Assembly: GCF_005116655.2 (NCBI RefSeq)
Contig: NZ_CP050698.1
Coordinates: 5,186,001 to 5,250,000, forward strand
DNA length: 64,000 nt
Direction: 5' to 3'
From: Desulfosediminicola flagellatus
GTDB taxonomy: Bacteria > Desulfobacterota > Desulfobulbia > Desulfobulbales > Desulfocapsaceae
A model generated the notes under the pieces. It did no database searches. It was not told the origin of the DNA and saw only the letters and a program-made list of their open reading frames with translations. Both the position numbers and the translations under genes were made by a program. Below, piece by piece: positions 44,345 through 54,302 of this stretch; the stretch's first letter is position 1; each line of letters starts with the position of its first letter.

Positions 44345-44376
44345 CCGTCCGTCCTCCGATGACGGTGGACAGACGG
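44345..44376 (-). promoter_or_regulatory. Intercistronic hairpin between TRAP binding protein and permeases
   Basis: CCGTCCGTCC pairs with GGACAGACGG (nine of ten positions) around a 12-base loop, 30 bases after the binding-protein gene. Like the hairpin at 10632 it could raise binding protein over permease expression. There is no T-run. Confidence 0.45.
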
Positions 44377-44405
44377 CTCAGATAGAACCTACTGCTGTTT
44401 GCGGT

Positions 44406-45479
44406 TTATTCCTTAACCTGCTCTGTTGTCTGAATGTACAGATACTCAGACATCTTTGACCAGTCACGCGCTTTAGCTATATAGGCCTTATACGATTCAT
44501 AAACCTCATTAAACTCTGCATTCTCTGCAGCATATGCTTCCATAACTTCATCTGAAGCCTTCTTCATCTCTTTCAGGATTTCCGGCGGAAAGGTTCTGAG
44601 TTTAATACCAGGGAACTCAGCCTTCATTGCCTGCCATGCCTTGGCGTTAGTATCAAAATGTAACGATGTCATCTCAGCGGCAACAGTCTTGATTGCGCAC
44701 TTGAGTATCGCTTGATTTGCTGGCGAAAGTTTTTCAAATTCACTTTTATTTACAAGGAACTGTGTCTCAGCAGAAGGTTCCTGCCATCCGGTATAGTAAA
44801 ATGGTGCGATCTTGTGAAATCCCATTTTGATATCCAGACCAGGTCCTACCCACTCAAGTGCATCAATGGTACCACGATCCAGGGATGTATACAATTCACC
44901 CGCAGGAATGTTGGTAACTGCAACACCAAGCTTGGCGAAAACTTCTCCACCCATGCCCGGGATACGCATCTTCAATCCTTTGAGGTCATCAAGTGTTTTG
45001 ATTTCCTTGCGGAACCAGCCACCCATCTGCACACCGGTATTACCGCCGGGGTACGAGAGTACATCAAACTTATCGAATACTTTCTGCTGTAATGCCTGCC
45101 CGTCATTATTATACGTCCATGCATACTGCTCAGCTGCGGTCATACCAAACGGCACTGTGGTAAAGAAGACGGTGGAAATATCCTTGCCCTTCCAATAATA
45201 CGATGCGGAATGGCCCATTTCGTACTGACCACCTTTGACCATATCGAGAATACCAAGTGCTGCCTTATGTCTTTCTGCACCTTCAACCCGAATCTCAAAA
45301 TTACCACCGGACATTTCATTTACCAGCTCAGCGATCCGTGGCCCTGAATCCGCCAGCGGGCTAAGGGTACTTGGCCAGCTCATCGCCAATTTCCAGCGAA
45401 CCTTCTTTTCAGCCATTGCCGGTGTTGCAGCAAGCATAAATGCAGCAGCAACTAAAGCTATCTTACCTATACGTCTCAT
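44406..45479 (-). CDS. dctP: TRAP transporter substrate-binding protein DctP (TakP-like)
   Basis: A 357-residue periplasmic binding protein with a Sec signal (MRRIGKIALVAAAFMLAATP-AMA). I choose ATG 45479, which has AGGAGT upstream; the frame from 45569 would add 30 residues before the signal. WKLAMSWPSTLSPLADSGPR, then GGQYEMGHSASYYWKGKD and GMGGEVFAKLGVAVTNIPAGELYTSL match the TakP/lactate/2-oxoacid-type DctP group rather than C4-dicarboxylate types. The ligand is probably a 2-oxoacid or 2-hydroxyacid. The divergently placed FadR-type regulator supports control by such an acid. Confidence 0.92.
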   Translation of the reverse strand: MRRIGKIALVAAAFMLAATPAMAEKKVRWKLAMSWPSTLSPLADSGPRIAELVNEMSGGNFEIRVEGAERHKAALGILDMVKGGQYEMGHSASYYWKGKDISTVFFTTVPFGMTAAEQYAWTYNNDGQALQQKVFDKFDVLSYPGGNTGVQMGGWFRKEIKTLDDLKGLKMRIPGMGGEVFAKLGVAVTNIPAGELYTSLDRGTIDALEWVGPGLDIKMGFHKIAPFYYTGWQEPSAETQFLVNKSEFEKLSPANQAILKCAIKTVAAEMTSLHFDTNAKAWQAMKAEFPGIKLRTFPPEILKEMKKASDEVMEAYAAENAEFNEVYESYKAYIAKARDWSKMSEYLYIQTTEQVKE

Positions 45480-45733
45480 TTTAACTCCTGTTGTTGTATT
45501 TGCATATCGCCCCCTGTTAAGGGCGCTACCACACCGGTTTACGCCAGAACGATCCGGTATGACAGTCAATTCATCACGTGATATCTAATACGGCAGCACT
45601 GAATTGGCAACAAATGAAACATGGTTTCAGATAAGAAAAGGGGCTTTCATTGAAATAACAGACAGTTTTGTTCAGGAAACCACAAAAAAAAGATTAACAT
45701 TGTTCTGACCTTGCATTTTAAAACCGAACAATG

Positions 45734-45770
45734 TTCCGGCACACCAAACACAGTTGATTCGTGTGCCGGA
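45734..45770 (-). terminator. Hairpin after GntR gene
   Basis: TCCGGCACAC pairs with GTGTGCCGGA around a 17-base loop, downstream of the minus-strand regulator gene. No T-run, so a weak terminator at best. Confidence 0.4.
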
Positions 45771-45811
45771 GATAACATGATAGAGAAGAGCGGAGTTATA
45801 CCACGTGAACG

Positions 45812-46513
45812 CTACCGGGACCGGAAGTATTTCTGGACATATCGGATATGCTCTTGCATAGCCCGCCCTGCTTTTTCAGGCTCACGATCACGAATGGCTG
45901 CAAACACCTCTTTATGATGGCTTAAGGCGTCATGCAAACTATTGGAATCCTGATACATATGCGTGAGATTTTTCTTAATACCGATAAAAAGAAAATCATA
46001 GAAATTACGCATGAGATGAATGAGCACAGGATTTTTGGTAGCAAAGGCAACTGCCATATGAAATGCAGCATCAGATTCAGTATTTATCTTATCTGTTGCT
46101 TCAAGATCATCTATCATTTCTTCGAGCGAACGCTCCATGGAAAGGATATCGTTTTCAGTTGCCCGTTGAGCAGCAAGAACAGCGGCGTTTGCTTCCAGCC
46201 CCATGCGAACCTCGAGCAGATCATCAAGAGTGGCCTCTTCGGTATTCATCACCGCAGCGAGAGGATTTCCTTTTCGACTGTCAGGTGAACTGACAAAAGT
46301 ACCCTGCCCCTGACGATGCTCAAGCAACCCCATAGTCACAAGTTTATTAATCGCGTTACGAACCGAAGTACGGCTGACCGCCATGGAAACAGCCAATTCA
46401 CGTTCTGGCAGAATCTGCTGCCCCGGCTTGAATTCACCTTTATATATTAATTCTCTGATCTGTTCAAAGACCTGGTCTGATATCCGTTTTGGCCTGATAG
46501 GTTTAAGCTTCAT
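45812..46513 (-). CDS. FadR/LldR-type GntR transcriptional regulator
   Basis: A 233-residue regulator. Its winged helix (about 8-75) contains VFEQIRELIYKGEFKPGQ, ILPERELAVSMAVSRTSVRN and HRQGQGTFV, the GntR DNA-binding signature. The FCD effector domain (about 90-220) has helix-borne metal/ligand residues in AAFHMAVAFATKNPVLIHLM and HHKEVFAAIRDREPEKA. LldR, PdhR and relatives sense lactate, pyruvate or similar acids. It is upstream of the 2-oxoacid-type TRAP operon on the same strand, which it most likely controls. Confidence 0.92.
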   Translation of the reverse strand: MKLKPIRPKRISDQVFEQIRELIYKGEFKPGQQILPERELAVSMAVSRTSVRNAINKLVTMGLLEHRQGQGTFVSSPDSRKGNPLAAVMNTEEATLDDLLEVRMGLEANAAVLAAQRATENDILSMERSLEEMIDDLEATDKINTESDAAFHMAVAFATKNPVLIHLMRNFYDFLFIGIKKNLTHMYQDSNSLHDALSHHKEVFAAIRDREPEKAGRAMQEHIRYVQKYFRSR

Positions 46514-47249
46514 ATTACCTTCAATACTATAATTTTACATGCCAAAGTAAATGACTGAATCAAAATCGTTAATGGTTCAGAACCACTCACCTGCAATGTT
46601 ATTTATCTGACAATATAGATCCCGCCTGAAAGGCGATTAACCAGTTCAGGTATCGTTCTCCCGCTGAAAACTGGTCTCTGAATTTTGTCAACTTCACACG
46701 GTTTATTTTACATACCGCAATATGTTTTGCATTTTCAACAACTTAATCATAAAACATCTAGACAACCTGTAATCAGGCCACCCAACACCGACTATTGGTC
46801 CTACCATTTAGTCGACGACAATAGGCAAATATCCATCTCCTGAACAACGTTTTAAAGTCCATATACTATGCCCGATAGATCAGTGAATTGCAACAACCAA
46901 CTCGCTTTTGCAGTAAGATCAAAAGCCAACATCACAAAAATTGGTACGACCAATCCCCCTATGCCCAGAAGCACTCCTGGTCATCTGACTATACCTTTAA
47001 TTGTAAATCTTTCGTCAATATCCCAAACTCCATCCATATCCTCATTATGCCTGAATCCGGTCACATTATCATTGCACGTACTCCCACCGAATTTTTCACC
47101 AGTCAGGTTCTTTTCGGATGAGTAGTATTCAATAATGCTGGACTTCATTTACAATCCCATTATCTTGACTCATACAGACAAACCGAGAAACAGATCGGAC
47201 GATTCTAAACAACTCCAGTTATCTCAGAACCAGACGGGTAATCGAACGT
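46514..47249. other. Regulatory/intergenic region upstream of GntR and acyl-CoA synthetase genes
   Basis: No gene is supported; an 85-codon plus-strand frame at 46868-47125 has no motif. The palindrome TGGTTCAGAACCA (46573-46585), 60 bases upstream of the GntR gene, is a candidate autoregulatory operator (arms TGGT/ACCA, as in FadR-type sites but with a five-base centre). Confidence 0.45.
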
Positions 47250-49376
47250 ATGCTGACACATCTATTTTTCCCTCAAACGTTAGCCCTGATCGGCGCTTCA
47301 AGATCCCCGGGCAAGGTCGGCCATGACATCCTCGCAAATCTCGTACAGGGCGGATTTACAGGAACTATAATTCCTGTAAACCCTGCAGGAGGTGAGCTTT
47401 TTGAGCAAAAAGTATTCACCAACCTCGACGAATATGACGGCACCATAGACCAGGCCATAATCGCTGTTCCTAAAACTGATGTGATACACGCTGCCAGACA
47501 GAGTCTAAAAAAAGGCGCCAGAACCATCATTGTTATCACCGCAGGATTCAAGGAAACAGATCAGGATGGCGTCATTCTCGAGAGAGAAGTCGCTGAACTG
47601 TGTCGCAGAAACGGAGCCCGCCTTCTCGGCCCTAACTGCCTCGGCCTGATAAACTCTCAGTATCATCTCAACGCGTCCTTTGCGGGACAGATGCCTAAAA
47701 AAGGTAATGTCAGCGTCTTCTCACAGTCCGGCGCCCTCTGCTCTTCAATTATTGATGTTGCAAACGACCGCGACCTCGGCCTTTCAAAACTTATCAGCAT
47801 CGGCAATAAAGCCGACATCTGCGAAAACGATCTTCTGGAATATCTTGGCAATGACCCCGATACCGCAGTTATTGTTGGTTACCTTGAAAATATCGTCTCT
47901 GGTGACAGCTTCATCAAGGTGGCAACAGAAACAGCCAATAGAAAACCTGTAATTATACTCAAATCCGGCACCAGCGAAGTTGGCAGACGTGCAGCTGCCA
48001 GCCACACAGGTGTTATGGCCGGAACCGATACAGCATACGCAGCAGCTTTTAAACGATCAGGGGTCATTCGCGCAGACACCTTCGAAGCACTCTTTGATTA
48101 TGCCACCGCATTTTCCATGCAGCCTCTCCCGGCAGGAGACAGGGTACTCATAATCAGCAACGCCGGCGGTCCCGGCACAATGGCTGCTGACGCTGTAGAA
48201 CATTCAGGAATGACTGTAGCCGAACTGGCAAGCAACACCGCCACCTCCCTGAGAGAAAAACTTCCATCTTCAGCCTCCACCAACAATCCTATCGACGTCC
48301 TGGGTGACGCACCTCCTGAGCGCTATGGCGAAACCCTTGCCGCAGCACAGAAAGACCCTGCTGTTGACAGCATAATCATCATTTTGACTCCACAGACGAT
48401 GACCGCGCCAGAGGAAACCGCTCAAACCATTGCCCGTGTAATCGATGGCTCCAAACCTGTCTTTGTTTCATTTATGGGCGGAAAAAGCATCATGACCGGT
48501 CGCGATCAACTTATTGCCGCCGGCCTACCAGATTTCCCATCACCTGAACGGGCAGTTGCAGCACTTAAAGCCATGCACCAATACGCCAAATGGAAATCGC
48601 GCCCTCCCCGTGTAATCACCCGCTTTCGCGTAAACCGCAGACGAGCCGGACAGACCATCAATAGAAGTAGATCCAACGGTATCTTCAGGCTAAGCGAAGT
48701 TAAGGCAAAAAAGGTTCTGGAAGCGTACGGCTTCACCATACCGGAAGGCCGCCTCGTAACCTCCCGCGACGAAGCAGTTGAACATGCACGACATATCGGC
48801 TTTCCGCTGGCAATGAAGATCGCCTCCCCTGATGTCATTCACAAAACGTCCATTGGAGGAGTGCGCCTCAATATCACCTCAGTCCAACAGGTTAAAGACA
48901 GTTATGACCTGATGATGCTCCGTATAGGTCAAAAAATGCCGGAAGCCCGGGTTGAAGGAATTTATCTTGAGCGCATGGAAGATCATGGAATAGAAGTGAT
49001 ACTCGGCATGACCCGTGACCCGCAATTCGGGCCTATGCTGATGTTCGGGCTTGGCGGTATCTTTGTTGAAGTGATGAAAGATGTCACTTTCAACCTCGCC
49101 CCGATAACCCATGAAGAAGCAATCCAGATGCTCACATCTACACGCTCGTATGACGTTCTTCAGGGCAAGGCCGGCCGAAAGGGCGTAGACATAGACACAA
49201 TCGCAACAGCCTTACAGCGCGTCAGTCAGCTGACTACCGATTTCAAAGAGATCACTGAGCTTGAGATCAACCCGTTTTTTGTCGGAGAATATGGAACAGA
49301 ACCGGTTGTTGCCGATGTACGTATACAGTTGTCGGAACCGCCCAAGAAGACCAAACGCTATCTAGTGCCCGACTGA
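47250..49376 (+). CDS. Acyl-CoA synthetase (ADP-forming), fused alpha-beta
   Basis: A 708-residue enzyme that interconverts acyl-CoA, ADP and phosphate with the free acid, CoA and ATP; in anaerobes this makes ATP from acetyl-CoA. The CoA-binding domain (about 1-135) starts FPQTLALIGASRSPGKVG; the ligase domain has the phosphorylated His in AAASHTGVMAG (His252), and the C-terminal ATP-grasp domain (about 485-700) includes GFPLAMKIASPDVIHKTSIG and ELEINPFFV. Alpha and beta are in one chain as in many Bacteria. It has no GNAT domain. The acyl specificity is not readable. ATG 47250 is set by the family start. Confidence 0.92.
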   Translation: MLTHLFFPQTLALIGASRSPGKVGHDILANLVQGGFTGTIIPVNPAGGELFEQKVFTNLDEYDGTIDQAIIAVPKTDVIHAARQSLKKGARTIIVITAGFKETDQDGVILEREVAELCRRNGARLLGPNCLGLINSQYHLNASFAGQMPKKGNVSVFSQSGALCSSIIDVANDRDLGLSKLISIGNKADICENDLLEYLGNDPDTAVIVGYLENIVSGDSFIKVATETANRKPVIILKSGTSEVGRRAAASHTGVMAGTDTAYAAAFKRSGVIRADTFEALFDYATAFSMQPLPAGDRVLIISNAGGPGTMAADAVEHSGMTVAELASNTATSLREKLPSSASTNNPIDVLGDAPPERYGETLAAAQKDPAVDSIIIILTPQTMTAPEETAQTIARVIDGSKPVFVSFMGGKSIMTGRDQLIAAGLPDFPSPERAVAALKAMHQYAKWKSRPPRVITRFRVNRRRAGQTINRSRSNGIFRLSEVKAKKVLEAYGFTIPEGRLVTSRDEAVEHARHIGFPLAMKIASPDVIHKTSIGGVRLNITSVQQVKDSYDLMMLRIGQKMPEARVEGIYLERMEDHGIEVILGMTRDPQFGPMLMFGLGGIFVEVMKDVTFNLAPITHEEAIQMLTSTRSYDVLQGKAGRKGVDIDTIATALQRVSQLTTDFKEITELEINPFFVGEYGTEPVVADVRIQLSEPPKKTKRYLVPD

Positions 49377-49517
49377 AAACCGACAATTTCTTCGTTGGTC
49401 TCACATTTTAATCCTCAAAATACTTAAAGTATTCTTCTGGTTAAAATGTATCGGCCGCCTTGAACTTGAAAAAATTTGCAGGTTTTCGCTCAAGCACTAT
49501 TTCTAAAGGGTATTACG

Positions 49518-51398
49518 ATGAATTTTGATTACAACTGGCAGGATAGCTATCGCGCAATGATCAACAGTCCGAGGAAGGCTCTGCGGAATGTCCGCTCAGG
49601 TCAGCGCGTTTTTATAGGCACCGGGTGCGGTGAACCGACAGTACTGGTCAGCGCCCTCACAGCTCGGGCGGATAGCCTTGCAGACGTTGAGGTTCTTCAA
49701 CTTTTCACCAAGGGTGATGCCTCATATGCCCGTCCGAATTATTCTAACAGTTTCCGACTCAATTCGTTTTTTATCGGTAAAAATGTCAGGTCAATTATTC
49801 AGGAAGGGCTTGGCAGCTACACTCCCATGTTGCTCTCAGATATCCCGCAACTCTTCAACTCAGGCCGGATGCCGATCGATGTCGCCTTGATACAGGTAAG
49901 CCCACCCAACGAGAATGGCATGGTCAGCCTCGGCATCTCGGTTGATATCGTTAAAAGTGCTATTGATAATGCCTCACTCGTCATTGCTCAGGTAAATCCA
50001 CAGATGCCGAAAACACTCGGCGACAGCCTGATCAATGTCCACGATCTCGACATTCTGGTTCCGGTAGATATTCCGCTTTTAGAGCGGGAGGATGAACCGG
50101 TACACCCTATCTCCAGAAAAATCGGTAAACGCGTTGCCACCCTCATTCCGGATGGCGCGACAATCGAGTTTGGCTTTGGTCGCCTCGACGACTACGGCCG
50201 CATTCCTCACGCTACTCTTGAATTTCTGCATGACAAAAAGGACCTAGGCATTCACAGTGAGATGATAACTGATGCTGTTCTGGCACTAATAGCATCCGGC
50301 GCTGTTACAGGAGCCCGCAAATCCAGCGATCGCGGGAAAATAGTCACCAGTTTTTGCCTTGGCACCAGAAAGCTCTACGATGTAATTAACAACAACCCGC
50401 TCTTCTGCTTCAGGCCGACAGAGTATGTAAACGACAGTCAGGTAATCAGCAGTCAGACCAGGATGGTCGCAATCAACACGGCCCGTGAAATTGACCTTAC
50501 CGGCCAGGTTTCAACAGACTCACATTTAGGCCAGCTCTATTCTGGAATCGGCGGATTTATCGACTTCAACCGTGGGGCCGCCCGTGCAAAAGATGGCAAA
50601 TCTATCATCACCCTGCCATCAACCGACCCGGACGGTAAGCGATCCAACATCGTTCCTCACCTGAGCACCGGCTCTGGAGTGGTTGTAACCAGAGGCGATA
50701 TATATTACATCGTCACCGAATACGGAGTTGCTTACCTGCATGGCAAATCAATTCAGGAGCGTGTCCTCTCACTCATTTCCATTGCCCACCCGGATTTCCG
50801 TGAAGAGTTGTTTAACCAGGCTATAGAAGCTCACTTTATACGACCGGAACTGGCAGAAGTCGGCTACAAATTCAGCATGAATCAGGATGACGACATGCGC
50901 GATGCCATGCTGCTGAGAGACGGCACCCAAATCACTCTGCGCGGCGTACAGCCAACCGACGAACCTGGTATGCGCGACCTGATGTACGATCTATCCAAAG
51001 AAACCGTCTATTATCGGTTTATGAGTAGACAGTCAAACTTCTCACAACGCCAGATTCAGGACTTCGTCTATGTCGATCACCGGCGAGAGGTGACCATTGT
51101 GGCAACTGTGCCGGAAGCGCATGGTGAGAGTATCATCGGTGTAGGCAGATACGTCCTTGATGAGGAAGATAACCGTGCCGAGGTTGCCTTTGTGGTGCGT
51201 GATACCTGGCAGAACCGCGGTATAGGTTCGGCGCTGTTCAAACATCTCACAAACTGTGCAATCATCAACGGTATTCATGGTTTTACGGCAAACGTCCTGA
51301 GAGAAAACCAGAGGATGCAGACAATATTCAACCACTCAGGCCATGAAGTCACCACATCGCTCCAGGAAGGGGTTTACAAATTCACCCTCGATTTCTAA
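49518..51398 (+). CDS. Acetyl-CoA hydrolase/CoA-transferase fused to GNAT acetyltransferase
   Basis: A 626-residue two-domain protein. Residues about 1-440 are a class I CoA-transferase/acetyl-CoA hydrolase (Cat1 type) with QVSPPNENGMVSLGISVDIV and EFGFGRLDDYGRIPH; the catalytic Glu expected in a V-T-E-Y-G-V context is present (YYIVTEYGVAYLHGKS). Residues about 465-626 are a GNAT domain with LRGVQPTDEPGMRDLMYDLS and the acetyl-CoA loop VRDTWQNRGIGSALFKHL. ATG 49518 with AAAGGG upstream is preferred to TTG 49476. It follows the ADP-forming synthetase by 141 bases on the same strand. Confidence 0.9.
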   Translation: MNFDYNWQDSYRAMINSPRKALRNVRSGQRVFIGTGCGEPTVLVSALTARADSLADVEVLQLFTKGDASYARPNYSNSFRLNSFFIGKNVRSIIQEGLGSYTPMLLSDIPQLFNSGRMPIDVALIQVSPPNENGMVSLGISVDIVKSAIDNASLVIAQVNPQMPKTLGDSLINVHDLDILVPVDIPLLEREDEPVHPISRKIGKRVATLIPDGATIEFGFGRLDDYGRIPHATLEFLHDKKDLGIHSEMITDAVLALIASGAVTGARKSSDRGKIVTSFCLGTRKLYDVINNNPLFCFRPTEYVNDSQVISSQTRMVAINTAREIDLTGQVSTDSHLGQLYSGIGGFIDFNRGAARAKDGKSIITLPSTDPDGKRSNIVPHLSTGSGVVVTRGDIYYIVTEYGVAYLHGKSIQERVLSLISIAHPDFREELFNQAIEAHFIRPELAEVGYKFSMNQDDDMRDAMLLRDGTQITLRGVQPTDEPGMRDLMYDLSKETVYYRFMSRQSNFSQRQIQDFVYVDHRREVTIVATVPEAHGESIIGVGRYVLDEEDNRAEVAFVVRDTWQNRGIGSALFKHLTNCAIINGIHGFTANVLRENQRMQTIFNHSGHEVTTSLQEGVYKFTLDF

Positions 51399-51648
51399 GA
51401 GATAGCGCAACAAAACAACCTGCCATATTCATATACGGCATTATCAAGGGCTTGCGGTTACAGCCTACAACCGCACCCTTGAGCTCAAACGTGCAAACCA
51501 GTCAGACTCGCAGATTATTCAGACTAATATTTCTTTGCATTTTGGTCTTTTTTCTTTATTATGCTCGGTTCCTGCGAATAATCCGTTATAATCCTACAGA
51601 AGACATCATGTTTTCATCAACACCAGCATAGAAAGGACGTATACTCAG

Positions 51649-53235
51649 ATGGGGAGATCAATAGAAATCTACGATACCACGCTTCGTGACGGTACTCAGG
51701 CCGAGAACTTCAACCTTTCGGTGGAAGATAAAATTCGAATTACCCGGGCACTGGACCAACTTGGTATTGATTTCATTGAAGGCGGCTGGCCAGGATCAAA
51801 TCCCGTCTCTGTTGAGTATTTTGAAAAAATGCAGGACATCAAACTGAAGAATGCAAAACTTGCAGCCTTCGGTTCAACCCGTCATTTCAAAAACAGTCCT
51901 GCTGAAGATCCAAACCTTCAGGCACTGATTGATGCCAAACCACAAGCGATCACCATTTTTGGTAAGAGCTGGGATATTCACGTTATTGAGGCGCTGAATA
52001 TCGAACTGGAAGACAATCTTCAGATCATAAAAGACACGTTAGAGTATCTTCGCCCGTTCGTTGAGCATCTCATCTACGATGCAGAGCATTTCTTTGACGG
52101 CTATAAGAACAACGAAGAGTATGCACTTGCGACACTGCTTAAAGCGGCGGAAGGCGGCGCTGAAACACTTGTTCTCTGTGACACTAATGGAGGCACTCTG
52201 CCCCACGAGATCGCACCCATAATACTGCATGTAAAACAGCATCTGGCTGACAACAATCATCATGTAAAGATTGGCATCCACTCTCATAACGACTCTGAAT
52301 CTGCTGTTGCTAACGCATTACTCGCCGTTAATTCAGGCGCTGACCATGTTCAGGGTACAATCAACGGATATGGCGAGAGATGCGGTAATGCCAACCTGAC
52401 CTCCATAATCCCGGCACTCATTTTCAAGATGGGTCTCAGTTGCAACCTGCAGCAACATATAGACAGGCTTTACTCCACTTCGCGACTGGTGAACGAACTG
52501 GCCAACCTGCCTCATAACCGCTACCAGGCATATGTCGGTGAATCCGCATTTGCTCATAAGGGCGGTATACATGTGAGCGCGGTTAAACGTAACCCACTCA
52601 CCTACGAGCATATCGAACCGGATAAGGTTGGCAACATTCGCAGAATTCTTATATCTGACCAGGCCGGACGCTCAAATATTCTGCATAAGGCAAAGCTCTG
52701 GGGTCTTAACCTCGACTCAAAAGATCCGGTACTGCCTTCTATTATAAGTGAACTGAAAGACCTGGAAAACCGCGGCTTTTCTTTTGAAGGAGCCGAAGCG
52801 AGCTTTGAAATCCTTATGCGACGCGCCATGGGGTTACAAAAACAGTATTTCAAGTTCGAGACCTTCCGGGTCATGAATCATAAGTTCAGCATGGAGCAAC
52901 CACCTCTCACTGAGGCCACCATCCGACTCTATGTACACGGTGACGAAGTACATACCGCCGCAATGGGCGATGGTCCTGTCAACGCACTCGATAAGGCAAT
53001 CAGAAAAGCGCTTGTTCGTTTTTACCCATGTCTTGAGGAAATGGAACTTGCTGATTACAAGGTACGTGTACTTTCCGGAGAGCATGGCACTGAAGCGAAA
53101 GTCAGAGTTCTTGTTGAAAGCCGCGACCGCAAATGCAGCTGGTCAACTGTCGGTGTTTCAGTTAACATTATAGAGGCAAGCTGGCAGGCCCTGATCGATG
53201 CGATCAACTACAAGCTGATGAAGGAAAAACAGTAG
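51649..53235 (+). CDS. cimA: Citramalate synthase
   Basis: A 528-residue enzyme that condenses acetyl-CoA and pyruvate to (R)-citramalate, the first step of the threonine-independent route to isoleucine. The HMGL-type barrel has YDTTLRDGTQAENFNLSVED, the metal-binding HSHND and NGYGERCGNANL. The C-terminal LeuA-type regulatory domain (about 395-525) is present, so feedback inhibition by isoleucine is expected. Substitution of GTQA-E-N in the first motif and the overall length point to CimA rather than isopropylmalate or homocitrate synthase. Its neighbours process acetyl-CoA. Confidence 0.94.
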   Translation: MGRSIEIYDTTLRDGTQAENFNLSVEDKIRITRALDQLGIDFIEGGWPGSNPVSVEYFEKMQDIKLKNAKLAAFGSTRHFKNSPAEDPNLQALIDAKPQAITIFGKSWDIHVIEALNIELEDNLQIIKDTLEYLRPFVEHLIYDAEHFFDGYKNNEEYALATLLKAAEGGAETLVLCDTNGGTLPHEIAPIILHVKQHLADNNHHVKIGIHSHNDSESAVANALLAVNSGADHVQGTINGYGERCGNANLTSIIPALIFKMGLSCNLQQHIDRLYSTSRLVNELANLPHNRYQAYVGESAFAHKGGIHVSAVKRNPLTYEHIEPDKVGNIRRILISDQAGRSNILHKAKLWGLNLDSKDPVLPSIISELKDLENRGFSFEGAEASFEILMRRAMGLQKQYFKFETFRVMNHKFSMEQPPLTEATIRLYVHGDEVHTAAMGDGPVNALDKAIRKALVRFYPCLEEMELADYKVRVLSGEHGTEAKVRVLVESRDRKCSWSTVGVSVNIIEASWQALIDAINYKLMKEKQ

Positions 53236-53283
53236 TAAACGCTGCCTACAATACAGCCTCTCAAACAACTTCAGGAGAAAGAT

Positions 53284-54240
53284 ATGGATAACAGGATTCG
53301 TCTCGGCATCAGTTCTTGCCTGATGGGTAACATGGTCCGTTTCGACGGTGGGCATCAACATGACAAATACCTGACAGGTACTCTTGGCGTCTATGTTGAA
53401 TATGTTCCTGTCTGCCCTGAAGTTGAATGCGGAATGTCAATCCCACGCGAATCCCTTCGACTTGTCGGAGATCCCGAATCGCCACGACTGGTAACCTCCC
53501 GCAGCAACATTGATCATACCGAACAGATGCAGAATTGGGCTTCGGGAAGAGTCAAGCAGCTGGAATCCGAGCAACTTGATGGCTTCATTTTTAAGAATCG
53601 CTCTCCCAGCAGCGGCATGGAACGGGTAAAGGTTTACCCTGCCAGCGGTAAAGGAATGGCCGAAAAAAAGGGTGTTGGAATGTTTGCACGTGCTTTCATG
53701 GAACATTTCCCCAACCTTCCGGTCGAAGAAGACGGCCGACTGCATGACCCTGTTCTACGCGAAAATTTCATCGAGCGAATTTTTGTACACCGGAGATGGA
53801 GACAGCTGCTAACTGAAAAAAAGAGCGTCGGTGCCCTGATACAGTTTCATACCCACCACAAACTTCTGCTACTCTCACACAGCGAAAAAATTTACAGAGA
53901 GATGGGGCGGCTGGTCGCAAGCGCCAAACATATCCCGGAAGATGAACTGTACAGCCAGTATGAATCACACCTGATGACCGCCTTGAAACTTCGCTGTACT
54001 CTTAAAAAACACACTAACGTCTTACTGCACCTGCTCGGCTATTTCAAAAAGAAGATTTCTGCGGATGAGAAGCAGGAACTTATCGAAATAATTGACAGGT
54101 TCAAAGATGGCATGATCCCGCTTATCGTTCCGATAACAATGATCAACCATTATGTGAGAAAATATGATCAGGAGTACCTTGCGAAGCAATATTACCTCAA
54201 CCCGCACCCTATCGAGCTAAAGCTTCGTAACCATGCGTAA
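53284..54240 (+). CDS. DUF523-DUF1722 (YbgA-type) protein
   Basis: A 318-residue protein. The N-terminal DUF523 domain (about 1-150) has GISSCLMG with Cys12 and PVCPEVECGM with Cys44 and Cys49. DUF523 proteins studied as 2-thiouracil desulfurases hold a [4Fe-4S] cluster on three Cys, the last in S-P-S-C-G. Here that motif is SPSSGMERV (Ser110). The DUF1722/YbgA domain (about 190-310) contains FHTHHKLLLLSHSEKIYREM. It starts 48 bases after cimA with AGGAG before ATG 53284 and is probably co-transcribed. The function is uncertain. Confidence 0.85.
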   Translation: MDNRIRLGISSCLMGNMVRFDGGHQHDKYLTGTLGVYVEYVPVCPEVECGMSIPRESLRLVGDPESPRLVTSRSNIDHTEQMQNWASGRVKQLESEQLDGFIFKNRSPSSGMERVKVYPASGKGMAEKKGVGMFARAFMEHFPNLPVEEDGRLHDPVLRENFIERIFVHRRWRQLLTEKKSVGALIQFHTHHKLLLLSHSEKIYREMGRLVASAKHIPEDELYSQYESHLMTALKLRCTLKKHTNVLLHLLGYFKKKISADEKQELIEIIDRFKDGMIPLIVPITMINHYVRKYDQEYLAKQYYLNPHPIELKLRNHA

Positions 54241-54302
54241 AGGAGCATATGAAGTGAGGAGTTAGGTGAGCGAACACCTTATTGCAATTATTTGTCAGGT
54301 AA

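Noticed and set aside
46868..47125. An 85-residue plus-strand frame upstream of the acyl-CoA synthetase
   Set aside because: No ribosome-binding site, motif or codon pattern supports it.
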